Shown here piece after piece: positions 55,230-63,720 of a DNA stretch of 64,000 bases; position 1 is the first letter of the stretch, and every line of letters starts with the position of its first letter. Position numbers and translations under genes: made by a program. The stretch spans positions 11,957 to 75,956 of the forward strand of contig CAZAYP010000019.1 in the NCBI GenBank assembly GCA_964489425.1, read 5' to 3'. A model generated the notes under the pieces. That model had not been told where the DNA came from, did no database searches, and was given only the letters and a program-made list of their open reading frames with translations. This stretch comes from CAZAYP01 sp964489425 [NCBI: uncultured Verrucomicrobiota bacterium]. Lineage in GTDB: Bacteria; Verrucomicrobiota; Kiritimatiellia; RZYC01.

Positions 55230-55511
55230 CTACGGCCGGGCGGAGACGTTCAGCAAGTCTCCCATCTGCACCAGCAAATACAGGGCCACCATAAACCCCA
55301 GGAGGATGAGCAGGCCGCCGGCGATCACCATCAGCGGCGGATAGATCACCAGCCAGCATTGCAGCGCAAGCGGCCACTCGCGGCGTAAATAGCGCCGGCA
55401 GCGTGCCAGCCAGCGCCGGCGGCGGGCGACCAGGCCATGCCACCAGACCAGCAGGTTCTGCAATTCCGGGGCGACGACCAACCAACCGGTAGCGGCCAGG
55501 GCAGGCTTCAT
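55230..55511 (-). CDS. Small membrane protein at the end of the gld-type operon
   Basis: 93 residues. One clear hydrophobic segment lies near the C-terminus (PPLMVIAGGLLILLGFMVALYLLV) after an Arg-rich stretch (VARRRRWLARCRRYLRREW), which by the positive-inside rule would face the cytosol. Its start is two bases from the stop of the DUF4340 gene, so it is probably translated as part of the same operon. No family is recognised. Confidence 0.65.
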   Translation of the reverse strand: MKPALAATGWLVVAPELQNLLVWWHGLVARRRRWLARCRRYLRREWPLALQCWLVIYPPLMVIAGGLLILLGFMVALYLLVQMGDLLNVSARP

Positions 55512-55513
55512 GG

Positions 55514-56857
55514 TTACTCCTTGTCAGGGGATGGGGGCGGGGCCGGCGGGGCCGGCGGGGGTTCGGGAACCGGTTCGTCCGCGGCCGGGATCGTGACCAT
55601 GGCCTGGCCGGGGAGCGCATCGCCCATCGGGTCCGGCATGATCACCTCGGCCGGCAGCATATCGCCGCCGGGCGCGGCCATGTCGGCCTCGACCGCCGTT
55701 ACCGCGGGCGGGGCGTTGGTGTCGCGCTGCTTGATCAGTTGGTCGCGGGTGATGTTGATGTCGTTCAAGCGGTAGGAGGGGGCCACGTAGACCCACTTGA
55801 GGATTTCCGCGCTGTACTTTTTCAAGTCCGCCTTGGCCTGGTCCGCCAGGCTGGTGGTCATGGGCGGCATGTTGGTGGCCGCCGCCATGAGGTTCGTGAG
55901 CACGTCCGGGGGAATATCCACTTGCAGTTTCACATACCGATCGCCGGAGGTCTCGAAATCGCCGCCCACGGTCATGGTGTACGTCTCGCCCTGCCAGGTG
56001 CGGGCGGCCAGCGTCACCGCCGGTGCAAACCGGTCCACCAGGTTGGTGTTGGCGGCGCTCATCACGTCTGTGAAAAACAGGCCGCCAAACATGCCGGACA
56101 GGGTGTTGACCCGGGCCGGATCGGTTTCCTCGTCCGCGGCGAGGCCGGGCAGGGCCAACGAATCTTCGGCGGCCGCCCGGGTCAGGGTGAAGCTCTGCCC
56201 ATTGGTGTCGGTGACAGAAATTTCCTTGATCTCGGCGGCCTGGAGATTCAGCAGCGACGAGTTGATCCAATCCTTGTCCGTGCGCGGCAGGCGCCGGAAA
56301 TTATCGGTCACCACGTAGATCTTGTCGCCCACGCCGATGAAGCAGCCGTCATACATGTTGCCAAACATCATCGCCTCTTCCGTGGGTTCCTTGATGCGTT
56401 CCTTGCCGATCTGGAAGCTGGCGACGGTTTTTCCTGCGTCGTCCGCCAGCGTGATGGAGGTGGGGGTCTGGCGCACTTCGTTGGTGGCGTCGGCGGGCGG
56501 CGGCAGGAGCCCCACGGAACGGCGGTCGGCGTCGACCGGCAGCACCTGGCCGACTTTCATGGCCGCGGCCATGCGCAGGAACTCGCGCACCTTGTCGAAG
56601 TCCAGCGGGTAGTTGTCGCGGGTGGGGGCCACCCACTCGCCGTTGGCGCGCGCGACCACCACGGTGTAGCCGGGGTTCTCGAAGCGGATCTGGGCGATAG
56701 AGTTGAGCGCGGTCGCATCGTCCAGCGCGGGCAACGCCAGGCGGCCGATGTCCGGCGGCGGCTGGTATTGCCGGGCCTTGCGGGTGGACGACCACCAGGC
56801 CCACCCGATCACAACGGCGGCCACGAGCACCAGAACCCCAAGATTTTTCATTTTCAT
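55514..56857 (-). CDS. DUF4340-family membrane-anchored protein
   Basis: 447 residues from the ATG at 56857, six bases after AAGGAG. A single N-terminal transmembrane anchor (LGVLVLVAAVVIGWAWW) leads a periplasmic region with beta-rich repeats of the DUF4340 type (GEWVAPTRDNYPLDFDKVREFL, VGLLPPPADATNEV). The C-terminus is Pro/Glu-rich. DUF4340 genes often accompany GldG-type transporters, and here it follows GldG by 16 bases. Its role is not known, but an accessory subunit of the transporter is likely. Confidence 0.85.
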   Translation of the reverse strand: MKMKNLGVLVLVAAVVIGWAWWSSTRKARQYQPPPDIGRLALPALDDATALNSIAQIRFENPGYTVVVARANGEWVAPTRDNYPLDFDKVREFLRMAAAMKVGQVLPVDADRRSVGLLPPPADATNEVRQTPTSITLADDAGKTVASFQIGKERIKEPTEEAMMFGNMYDGCFIGVGDKIYVVTDNFRRLPRTDKDWINSSLLNLQAAEIKEISVTDTNGQSFTLTRAAAEDSLALPGLAADEETDPARVNTLSGMFGGLFFTDVMSAANTNLVDRFAPAVTLAARTWQGETYTMTVGGDFETSGDRYVKLQVDIPPDVLTNLMAAATNMPPMTTSLADQAKADLKKYSAEILKWVYVAPSYRLNDINITRDQLIKQRDTNAPPAVTAVEADMAAPGGDMLPAEVIMPDPMGDALPGQAMVTIPAADEPVPEPPPAPPAPPPSPDKE

Positions 56858-56873
56858 GATCTGCTCCTTGCGC

Positions 56874-58817
56874 TTACGCCTTGGCCGCGCCCGCGGGCGG
56901 AGTGAACCCCTGGCGGGTTTTGCTGCGGCGGTACATGGCAAACCCGATGCCCACGGCCACCACAGCGGCTGGCACTACGAGAACATTGATCACCTTCACC
57001 CGCACGCCCAGGCGCTCGATGTCCGCGCGCAGTTCCCGGCGCACCTGCTTGAGCTGCTGCTTGGTTTCATATTCTTGCTGGCGGAACATCTCGATTTCCT
57101 GCTTTTGCTCGGGGCTGAGGATGGACTGCTGGCCCTGGCCTTTCTGGGACTGCAGTTCGTTCAGCCGTTCCTGGGTTGCGGTGAGCTTGTCCTGCAGCGC
57201 TTTCTCCTCGGCCAGGTAGCGTTCCTGGGCCTGGCGCTGCAAGCCCACGACCACCTCGAAAGGCCGCTCGCTCTTGCCGCGGCTGCGGATGTCCATCAGG
57301 GCCACGTTGCCCGCGGCCTGCTCCACGGAGTTCAGAAACAGGGCCAGGTTGTCGTTCATGGGCTGGTACGTGGTGAAGCCGAGGAAGTTCATGCCGCGGA
57401 CGCAAAAGCGATCGTTGAGCATGTCCACATCGCCCACCAAAATGATGGTGCTTGGGGCCACGCTTTCCTTGAGGGCCGGCGCGGTGTCCGGCGGTTCCTC
57501 CGGCGGCGGGGTGGCGGCGTCCGCCGCGCGCGGCGGCTTGCCGTCGGGGAACGCCGTGGCCAGCTTGCCGTGGATGCGCACCGCCAGGTCATAGCGCCGA
57601 TCCGTGGTGTTCAGCGACTGGCGCACCGCATCGGCCGCGCCTTGCGCCATCATCGCCGAGATGTCGCCGGTGTTGGTGGAGGTGGTCATCAGCGGCGTGA
57701 TGCTGACGCCGGCCGCATTGGTGCCCGCGGTGAAGCCGCCAGCGTACACCATGAGCAGGGTCTCGAGGTTGGCGGTCAACACGTCGCGGCTGGCCAGGTT
57801 GTCCTTGCGCAGGCTCAGCCACAACGGGTTTTCCTCGTAGCGGCCGCCCTGCGGCGCGCGCAGGGGCGTGGCCGCGTCCATGTCCGCCACCACCTGGTCG
57901 GCGCTGAACTCGACGCCCCAGGCCGCGAGCAACTCGGGGATGCTGGACGATTTGGGGGCCATGCGCATGTCGGGCGAGTTGGCGGTTTCCATTTCCGTGA
58001 CGCACAAGGGGTCGAGGAACGCGATGAGCCGGCCGCCGCGCAGGACGAACTGGTCCAGCGCGTAAAGCGTCCCGGGGGTGAGGTCTTTCGGGTGCACGAG
58101 GATCACCGCGTCGATGCCGGCGGGAACGGATTCCAGTGTGCCGGGCAACAGCTCCAGCTCGTATTCCTCGCGCAGCTCCTTGAACGCCATCCACGGTGTG
58201 GGCGGCTGCATCATGGGCGCGTACTGGGACGGCGGGGCGCCGAGCACCGGCAGGCTGCTGAGGATGCCGATCTTGGGCTTGGCCGGGTTGCCCACGCGCG
58301 CGACCAGCCGGGTGATGTTGTACTCCAGCAGATTTTCGGACTGCGGGTCCACCACCGGCATGGCCGCTTCCGTGCTGCCGGCCACGGCCACCAGGCCGAT
58401 GTAGATGGTCGGGCCCATGAACCCCAACGCCTGGCCGGCCAGGCCATAGCGCTTGGCCCAGTCCTCGGCATCCGAGTCCGGCTCGGGATCGTAGTGCTCG
58501 ATGATCACCCGGCCCTGGGCAGCCTCGGCGTACTCCGCCAGCAGGTCGTTCACGCGGTGCGCGAAGTTTTTCAGCATCACCGGCACGCGGGGATCGCTCT
58601 CGCTGAAGAAGAACTTCAGCGTGACCGGCTGCTGCAGTTGCGCCAGGAACGCGCGGGTGCCCTGGGACAGGGTGTAGATCTTTTCCTCGGTCAAATCCCG
58701 GCGCACGACCATGTTCCGGAGGATGACGTTGACCGCCACGACGATGGCCGCGACCAGCAGGAACGCGACCAGGCCGCTGCCGATGATTTGAAGGCTGCGC
58801 AGTTGTCGGGAGCTCAT
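56874..58817 (-). CDS. GldG-family ABC transporter auxiliary protein
   Basis: 647 residues with a TM helix at each end (residues ~10-35 and ~600-625) and a large periplasmic domain. The N-terminal signature DLTEEKIYTLSQGTRAFLAQL and LVHPKDLTPGTLYALDQFVLRGGRLIAFLDP are typical of GldG/ABC_transp_aux. A coiled-coil stretch (~530-590, AEEKALQDKLTATQERL) precedes the last helix. In Bacteroidota GldG works with GldA and GldF; here the partners are encoded next to it. Gliding is not implied, because such operons occur in non-gliding bacteria. The substrate is unknown. Confidence 0.9.
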   Translation of the reverse strand: MSSRQLRSLQIIGSGLVAFLLVAAIVVAVNVILRNMVVRRDLTEEKIYTLSQGTRAFLAQLQQPVTLKFFFSESDPRVPVMLKNFAHRVNDLLAEYAEAAQGRVIIEHYDPEPDSDAEDWAKRYGLAGQALGFMGPTIYIGLVAVAGSTEAAMPVVDPQSENLLEYNITRLVARVGNPAKPKIGILSSLPVLGAPPSQYAPMMQPPTPWMAFKELREEYELELLPGTLESVPAGIDAVILVHPKDLTPGTLYALDQFVLRGGRLIAFLDPLCVTEMETANSPDMRMAPKSSSIPELLAAWGVEFSADQVVADMDAATPLRAPQGGRYEENPLWLSLRKDNLASRDVLTANLETLLMVYAGGFTAGTNAAGVSITPLMTTSTNTGDISAMMAQGAADAVRQSLNTTDRRYDLAVRIHGKLATAFPDGKPPRAADAATPPPEEPPDTAPALKESVAPSTIILVGDVDMLNDRFCVRGMNFLGFTTYQPMNDNLALFLNSVEQAAGNVALMDIRSRGKSERPFEVVVGLQRQAQERYLAEEKALQDKLTATQERLNELQSQKGQGQQSILSPEQKQEIEMFRQQEYETKQQLKQVRRELRADIERLGVRVKVINVLVVPAAVVAVGIGFAMYRRSKTRQGFTPPAGAAKA

Positions 58818-58830
58818 GATCAGGACCCTT

Positions 58831-59565
58831 TCACATGGATTTGCGGTTTTGCAGGATGAGGTGCGTGCCGAACAGCAGCACGCCCACCACGCTGGCGAAA
58901 TAGACGATGTCGCGCAGGTCCACCACGCCGCGCTGCAACGCCTCGAAGTGCGGCATGAACCCCAGCGCGGCCACGCCCTTGACCAGCCAGTTGGGCGCCC
59001 ACTGGTCGAGGATGTTGGTCACCGGCGGCCAGCCGGCCAGCAGCAGGAACATGCACACCAGCAGCGCCACCACGAAGCTGATCACCTGGTTGCGCGTCAT
59101 GGCCGAGGTGGCCGTGCCCACGGCCAGGTAGGTGGCCGCCAGGAACAGGCACCCCAGGTAGCCGGAAAACATCATCCCCTGGTCGGGATCCCCGAGGTAC
59201 AGGGTGGTGATCACGATGGGGAAGGTCAGCGCCACGGCCAGGGCCAGGAACAACCACGCGGCCAGAAACTTGCCGACAATGGCCTGGGTCAGCGTCACCG
59301 GCAGGGTCAGCAGCAGCTCGATGGTCCCGGAGCGGCGCTCTTCGCTCCACGACCGCATGGCCGCGGCCGGCGCCAGGATCAGGAAAATCCACGGCTGCCA
59401 GAAGAAGAACATCCGCAGGTCCGCCTGGCCCTGCTCGTAGAATTCGCTGACGAAAAACGTCATGAACCCGCTGAGGACCAGGTAGCTCACCAGGAACACG
59501 TAGGCGATGGGCGACTCGAAGTAGGATTTCAGCTCGCGCTGAAAAATGGTCAGGGTATTGGTCAT
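58831..59565 (-). CDS. ABC-2-type permease (GldF-like)
   Basis: 244 residues with six hydrophobic segments, for example IAYVFLVSYLVLSGFMTFFV, FLAAWLFLALAVALTFPIVI and VVALLVCMFLLLAGWPP. The conserved loop RSWSEERRSGTIELLLTLPVT is typical of ABC-2 permeases. It lies between the ATPase (20 bases upstream) and GldG (13 bases downstream), so the three form a GldAFG-type transporter in the inner membrane. Confidence 0.9.
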   Translation of the reverse strand: MTNTLTIFQRELKSYFESPIAYVFLVSYLVLSGFMTFFVSEFYEQGQADLRMFFFWQPWIFLILAPAAAMRSWSEERRSGTIELLLTLPVTLTQAIVGKFLAAWLFLALAVALTFPIVITTLYLGDPDQGMMFSGYLGCLFLAATYLAVGTATSAMTRNQVISFVVALLVCMFLLLAGWPPVTNILDQWAPNWLVKGVAALGFMPHFEALQRGVVDLRDIVYFASVVGVLLFGTHLILQNRKSM

Positions 59566-59584
59566 GCGTAATGCTCCTTGCTGG

Positions 59585-60310
59585 CTAGGCCTGGCCGTTG
59601 CCCATGGTCAGTTGCCGGAACACGTCGTCCAGCCGGCCGGACGGGCTGCGGGCTTTGAGTTGATCCGGGGTGCCCTCGGCCACGAGGCGGCCCTCGTTGA
59701 TGATCAGGCAGCGGGTGCAGATGGCTTCGACTTCCTCGAGGATGTGGGTCGAGATGATGATCGCCTTGTTGCCGGCCATCTCCTTGATCATGTTGCGGAC
59801 GATGAATTTCTGGTTCGGATCCAGCCCGTCCGTGGGTTCGTCCATGATCAGCAGGGCCGGATCGTGCATCACCGCCTGGGCAAAACATACCCGCTGCCGG
59901 AACCCTTTGGACAGCGTGCCGATGGCCTGGAACGCCACCTTGGCGAGGTTGCAGCGCACGATGGTTTCGGCCACCTTGCGGTCAATGTCCGCGCCGCGGA
60001 AGCCGCGGACAGCCGCGATGAACCGGAGGAACCCGGTCACGGTCATGTCGCCATAGACCGGCGCGTTTTCCGGCAGGTAACCCAGCGCTTGCTTGGCGGC
60101 GATCGGCGCGGCGTGCACGTCGTGCCCCAGGATGCTGATCCGGCCGGCCGAGGGCGCCAGGAACCCGGTGATCATCCGCATGGTGGTGGACTTGCCCGCG
60201 CCGTTGGGTCCCAGGAACCCCAGGATTTCCCCCTTGCTCACCTTGAACGAGATCCCCGCGACCGCCGTGATGGGGCCGAAGGATTTCTTGATGTCACATA
60301 CTTCCAACAT
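59585..60310 (-). CDS. ABC transporter ATP-binding protein (GldA-like)
   Basis: 241 residues. The ATG at 60310 is eight bases after AGGAGG; the ATG at 60316 is only two bases after it. Walker A GPNGAGKST lies at residues 34-42, the signature loop is LSKGFRQRV, and Walker B is LLIMDEPTDGLDP. It drives the adjacent permease. The signature motif is variant, as usual in ABC-2 exporters. The Hsp20 gene ends 17 bases upstream of it. Confidence 0.94.
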   Translation of the reverse strand: MLEVCDIKKSFGPITAVAGISFKVSKGEILGFLGPNGAGKSTTMRMITGFLAPSAGRISILGHDVHAAPIAAKQALGYLPENAPVYGDMTVTGFLRFIAAVRGFRGADIDRKVAETIVRCNLAKVAFQAIGTLSKGFRQRVCFAQAVMHDPALLIMDEPTDGLDPNQKFIVRNMIKEMAGNKAIIISTHILEEVEAICTRCLIINEGRLVAEGTPDQLKARSPSGRLDDVFRQLTMGNGQA

Positions 60311-60327
60311 GGCCATGGCCTCCTGAA

Positions 60328-60969
60328 TTACATGTTCGCTTGCCCGCCGGCGGCGGTGGGCTTCCCCGTGACCAGCACCCGCAGGATCCCGTTGGTAAAA
60401 TCGGTCCGGCAGTCGCGCGCCTGCTCCGGCGGCCCCGGCAACTGCACCCGGGTCACGGAATTCTGGTTCTGCGTGCGCCCGCGGGCATCGCGATGCGCGC
60501 TGGCCGCCGTGACCGTCAGCAAGTTGTCCTGCAGCGCAACATTGATATCGGAAGGCGCGACGCCAGGCAAAGAAAAAATTACCTCGCAGCCCGCGGCGGT
60601 CTCGCGCATTTCCATGGTCGGGGACAAGGCCAGCTGGTCCCAGCCCGCATCGAAATCCGCCCACTCCGGCCCGGCCGGGAACCCGCCGAACGCCTGGGCC
60701 GCCATGCGGTCGAACTGGCGCTGCAACTGGGCCATGGCAGTCATCCGGGCTTCGTTGGGGATCGGCGGGGCAACCCGCACGGGCTGGCGTTGGCCGGTGG
60801 TCATCCCGGGCTGGGCTGCTGGCGCGCGGGGCTCGCGGTCCGCCTGCCGCTCCCGGTACAACCATCCCCACAACCCCACCTGGCTGGTCAGCAATCCCAC
60901 GAGGATCACGCGGTCGATGGTCACCCATCGGAGCCCGCCGGCAGCTTTTATTAGACCCGCAACATTCAT
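60328..60969 (-). CDS. Membrane-anchored Hsp20/alpha-crystallin protein
   Basis: 213 residues from the ATG at 60969; a TTG at 60999 would add ten. No good ribosome-binding site is seen for either. An N-terminal hydrophobic helix (VTIDRVILVGLLTSQVGLWGWLY) is unusual for a small heat-shock protein. The alpha-crystallin domain begins around residue 110 (EVIFSLPGVAPSDINVALQ) and ends with the hallmark NGILRVLVTGKP. It heads the ABC transporter operon, so it could chaperone the transporter or its cargo at the membrane. The 245-base divergent gap to the histidine kinase at 61215 is the likely promoter. Confidence 0.85.
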   Translation of the reverse strand: MNVAGLIKAAGGLRWVTIDRVILVGLLTSQVGLWGWLYRERQADREPRAPAAQPGMTTGQRQPVRVAPPIPNEARMTAMAQLQRQFDRMAAQAFGGFPAGPEWADFDAGWDQLALSPTMEMRETAAGCEVIFSLPGVAPSDINVALQDNLLTVTAASAHRDARGRTQNQNSVTRVQLPGPPEQARDCRTDFTNGILRVLVTGKPTAAGGQANM

Positions 60970-61188
60970 CGTGTTGAAGAATAGCAAAAATCGTGCCAAT
61001 ATGGAAATAGTTGGGCGGATCTTTCTTTTTGCACGGTTTGTGCTTTAACCTCCACCATGCAACCGGTTCGTCCAGCTAGGGGTCCAGCCCTTCGCGTGGG
61101 GCTGCGCTGCAAGAGATGCTTGTGGCCGGCGGTCTGTCCCCAACGCTTGGCAAGCGCCCCGGGTTGTGCGACTCTTTTGCGCTTGGGC

Positions 61189-61203
61189 GTGACAACTTGT
61201 CAC
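61189..61203. promoter_or_regulatory. Perfect 7-bp inverted repeat before a histidine kinase gene
   Basis: GTGACAA-C-TTGTCAC is a perfect palindrome with a one-base centre, 11 bases upstream of the ATG at 61215. A half-site GTTGTCAT follows at once and overlaps the start codon. Such a site suggests autoregulation or steric control of initiation. A dimeric repressor is the simplest candidate. Confidence 0.5.
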
Positions 61204-61214
61204 GGACCGTTGTC

Positions 61215-62615
61215 ATGAAAGAGCTGGAACATACTACAAGCGAGGCCGGCATGGGGCATGACCGACGCCCAACCCCGCTGGCGCTGGTCGCCGCGCTGAC
61301 GGTGGTGACCGTGGCGTTGCTGGCGGGGAGCGCGCTGTGGTTGCTGCACCGGATCCGCGACCAGTATGAGCACGCCTATGCCACCCAGTCGGTCCTGGAC
61401 CTGGGCAGCCAGTTGGCGATCCACCTGGCGGCCCAGGACTGCCTGACCAACACCCTGGCCGAGCCCGCGAACTGGCACCAGTTTTCCGCCCTGGTGAACA
61501 CCCTCTATACCTTGGAAAACGGGCTCCAATACGTGGCCGTCCGGCGGGACGGGGTGGTGGTGTTCCAGGAACATACCTGCGATCTCGAGTCCGCGGGCGG
61601 GCCGCGCGCGCTGGCGCCAACCCGCCCGGAGCCGGGGATTCGCATTGACCGCAAGCGCATCAATCTCGCGGGCGCCAGCCTGCCGGTCATCACCTTTGCC
61701 CAGGATTACGTGGGCGAAGACGGCCGCACCGGCACCGTGGAAATCGCGTTGCTCAAGGACACCGTCACCCGCGAGGAGCGCAACCCGCAGCGCGCGCTGC
61801 GCAGCATGTTCCAGGTGGCGCTGGCCTTGATCCTGGTTGCGTTCGGCGGATGCCTGGGGTTGGTGCTCTGGATCATGCGGCGCGAGCGGCGGCGCGAGCA
61901 GGCCCAGCGCGCGCAGGAACACCTGGCGTTTTCCGGGGTCCTGGCCAACGGCATTGTGCATGACTTCCGCAACCCCATGTCGGCCGTGCGCCTGGACACC
62001 CAGATGCTGCAGAAAGAGGCCGGCCGCGGCCCGGAAATGAACGCGGAACGGGTGCGCACCCTGGCGGACCGCATCCGGCAGACCATGGACCGCATGGACA
62101 AGATCTTCCAGGAGTTCCTGTACCTGTCGCGGCCGGTCAGCGAGGCCTGCCAGGCGGTGGACCTGCCGGCCATGCTGCGCGAGATCGTGGAGATGCTCGG
62201 CCCGCGCTTCGAGCAGGGCGGCGTGCGGCCGGACCTGCGCCTGCCGGCGGAACCGGTCATGGCCTGGGGGTATCCCAACGCCATGCGCCGGGCCATCCTC
62301 AACGTGGTGCTCAACGCGGAGCAGTTTTCGCCCCGCGGCGCGAGCGTGGGGATCAGCCTGCGGGTGACGCCGGGCCGTGCGGTGCTCGAGATCCTCGATG
62401 CCGGACCCGGCATCCCGGCGGGCGAGCGCAAACGGATCTTCGACCTGTTCGTCTCCAGCCGCCCGGGCGGGACCGGCTTGGGCCTGTTCCTGGCGCGGAC
62501 CGGCATTGCCAAGTGTGGTGGCACGATCACCGCGGACAACCGGCCCGAAGGCGGCGCCTGTTTCCGGATCGAGCTGCCATTGGCCCGGGCGTCGATGATT
62601 ATTGAGCCGGGATAA
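61215..62615 (+). CDS. Orphan membrane sensor histidine kinase
   Basis: 466 residues from the ATG at 61215; an in-frame ATG at 61251 is a possible alternative. A first TM helix (LVAALTVVTVALLAGSALWLL) precedes a ~160-residue periplasmic sensor, and a second TM helix lies around residue 205 (VALALILVAFGGCLGLVLWIM). The HisKA helix carries His249 in VHDFRNPMSAVRLD. The HATPase has NAMRRAILNVVLNAEQ, DAGPGIPAGE and GGTGLGLFLART. No receiver gene lies beside it. It is divergent from the Hsp20-ABC operon. Confidence 0.92.
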   Translation: MKELEHTTSEAGMGHDRRPTPLALVAALTVVTVALLAGSALWLLHRIRDQYEHAYATQSVLDLGSQLAIHLAAQDCLTNTLAEPANWHQFSALVNTLYTLENGLQYVAVRRDGVVVFQEHTCDLESAGGPRALAPTRPEPGIRIDRKRINLAGASLPVITFAQDYVGEDGRTGTVEIALLKDTVTREERNPQRALRSMFQVALALILVAFGGCLGLVLWIMRRERRREQAQRAQEHLAFSGVLANGIVHDFRNPMSAVRLDTQMLQKEAGRGPEMNAERVRTLADRIRQTMDRMDKIFQEFLYLSRPVSEACQAVDLPAMLREIVEMLGPRFEQGGVRPDLRLPAEPVMAWGYPNAMRRAILNVVLNAEQFSPRGASVGISLRVTPGRAVLEILDAGPGIPAGERKRIFDLFVSSRPGGTGLGLFLARTGIAKCGGTITADNRPEGGACFRIELPLARASMIIEPG

Positions 62616-62715
62616 GATGTGCGGCGCCGCGCCGCTTTGGATTGGGGCGGCAAACGCAGTGCGCCGCCGCTTTCGCGCGGGTATATACCTGGGCGCGTGC
62701 ACCCGCGCAGAATGT

Positions 62716-62760
62716 ACAGGATGCATCGTTTTTCGGGAAATCCCGTCCTGTCCATCCTGT
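62716..62760. repeat. Nested inverted repeat (REP-like) between convergent genes
   Basis: Outer arms ACAGGATG (62716-62723) and CATCCTGT (62753-62760) enclose an inner hairpin CGGGA-AA-TCCCG (62734-62745). The element lies between the histidine kinase and the convergent exported gene. It could act as a bidirectional terminator or be a REP-like repeat. It is not followed by a T-run on either strand. Confidence 0.5.
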
Positions 62761-62835
62761 GGATCCATGTAAAATAGATCCTGGTTCTTATGCCCGGACA
62801 CCAGTTGACGGACAGTCCGGCCCGGACAACAGAAT

Positions 62836-63720
62836 TCAATCGCTGCTGGGCGTAAGAATGGACATGCGAATTTCGGCAATTTTGGAGCCCGCCTCGATCC
62901 AGCCCGGCTCGGCCTCTTCATCGGTTAGCTGTCCCGACTGTTCCCCGCGCTCCAGTTGGTACATTTTACGGAGCACCGCCAATTTTTCCTCGGTTTTCCC
63001 ACTTACGCGGATGTTTTCGTCCATTCGGTCAAACGCCTCAAAAATGGACAGCAGCATGCTGATGGTCCCGGACGTGGGAAATTGATTAAACCCTGCTTGC
63101 ATTTGCGCGGCATTCTCTGCATTCCATAAGGAACCGGTGATGTAGGACATTTCAATGACCATTCCGTAGAGCCCGTCAATCAGATAGTCGGCGGTTTCGA
63201 CGCTCGCGAGCAGGGCCGGCAGTTCACTCACATAGTCAGACGACAGTTGGTCGATCAACCGCTGCACGTCCAACTCTTCCGGGCGCTCGGCAGCCTTTTT
63301 CAGCGTGTGAAGGAAATGGTTGTTCAGGTCGGCATAAGAACGCAGTTGCAGAGCGTCATCAATTTGCTCCATCACGCGCACACAATCAGCTACATCCTGC
63401 CGTTTCAAGAAGGTGACGGCATAGAGTGCGTCAATGAGCTTGACCCCGGCATAGAGGCGCAACTGTTCTTTGTCCAACCTGCCGACCAGGTCGTTGGGCG
63501 CCGCCAGCCTGGGCTGATAGGTTACGCCGAACTCCTTCATTTTCCGATACCAATCAAACGCGTCATGAATTTTATCTTTGACGAGGATTGCTTTGGTTTC
63601 CGCCGCTATTTGTTGAAGGGATTTGGCCACTGTTTCCGCCGGAACATCTTCTGCAGCCCGCACCGCACTCCCTGCCGCCACCCACACCGCCAGGCCAATG
63701 ACCACACACCACCGTTTCAT
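62836..63720 (-). CDS. Exported helical protein of unknown function
   Basis: 294 residues. The start is set by AAGGAG seven bases before the ATG at 63720. A signal peptide (CVVIGLAVWVAAGSAVRA) is followed by a helix-rich mature part: VAKSLQQIAAETKAILV, YAGVKLIDALYAVTFLKRQ and DVQRLIDQLSSDYVSELPALL. The composition is less GC-biased than the neighbours. No known domain was recognised. The 280 bases beyond the start, to the window edge, show no further gene. Confidence 0.75.
   Translation of the reverse strand: MKRWCVVIGLAVWVAAGSAVRAAEDVPAETVAKSLQQIAAETKAILVKDKIHDAFDWYRKMKEFGVTYQPRLAAPNDLVGRLDKEQLRLYAGVKLIDALYAVTFLKRQDVADCVRVMEQIDDALQLRSYADLNNHFLHTLKKAAERPEELDVQRLIDQLSSDYVSELPALLASVETADYLIDGLYGMVIEMSYITGSLWNAENAAQMQAGFNQFPTSGTISMLLSIFEAFDRMDENIRVSGKTEEKLAVLRKMYQLERGEQSGQLTDEEAEPGWIEAGSKIAEIRMSILTPSSD

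Noticed and set aside
55230-60969. Gliding motility system
   Set aside because: GldA/F/G-type transporters occur in many non-gliding bacteria, and no other gld, spr or type IX secretion genes are here.
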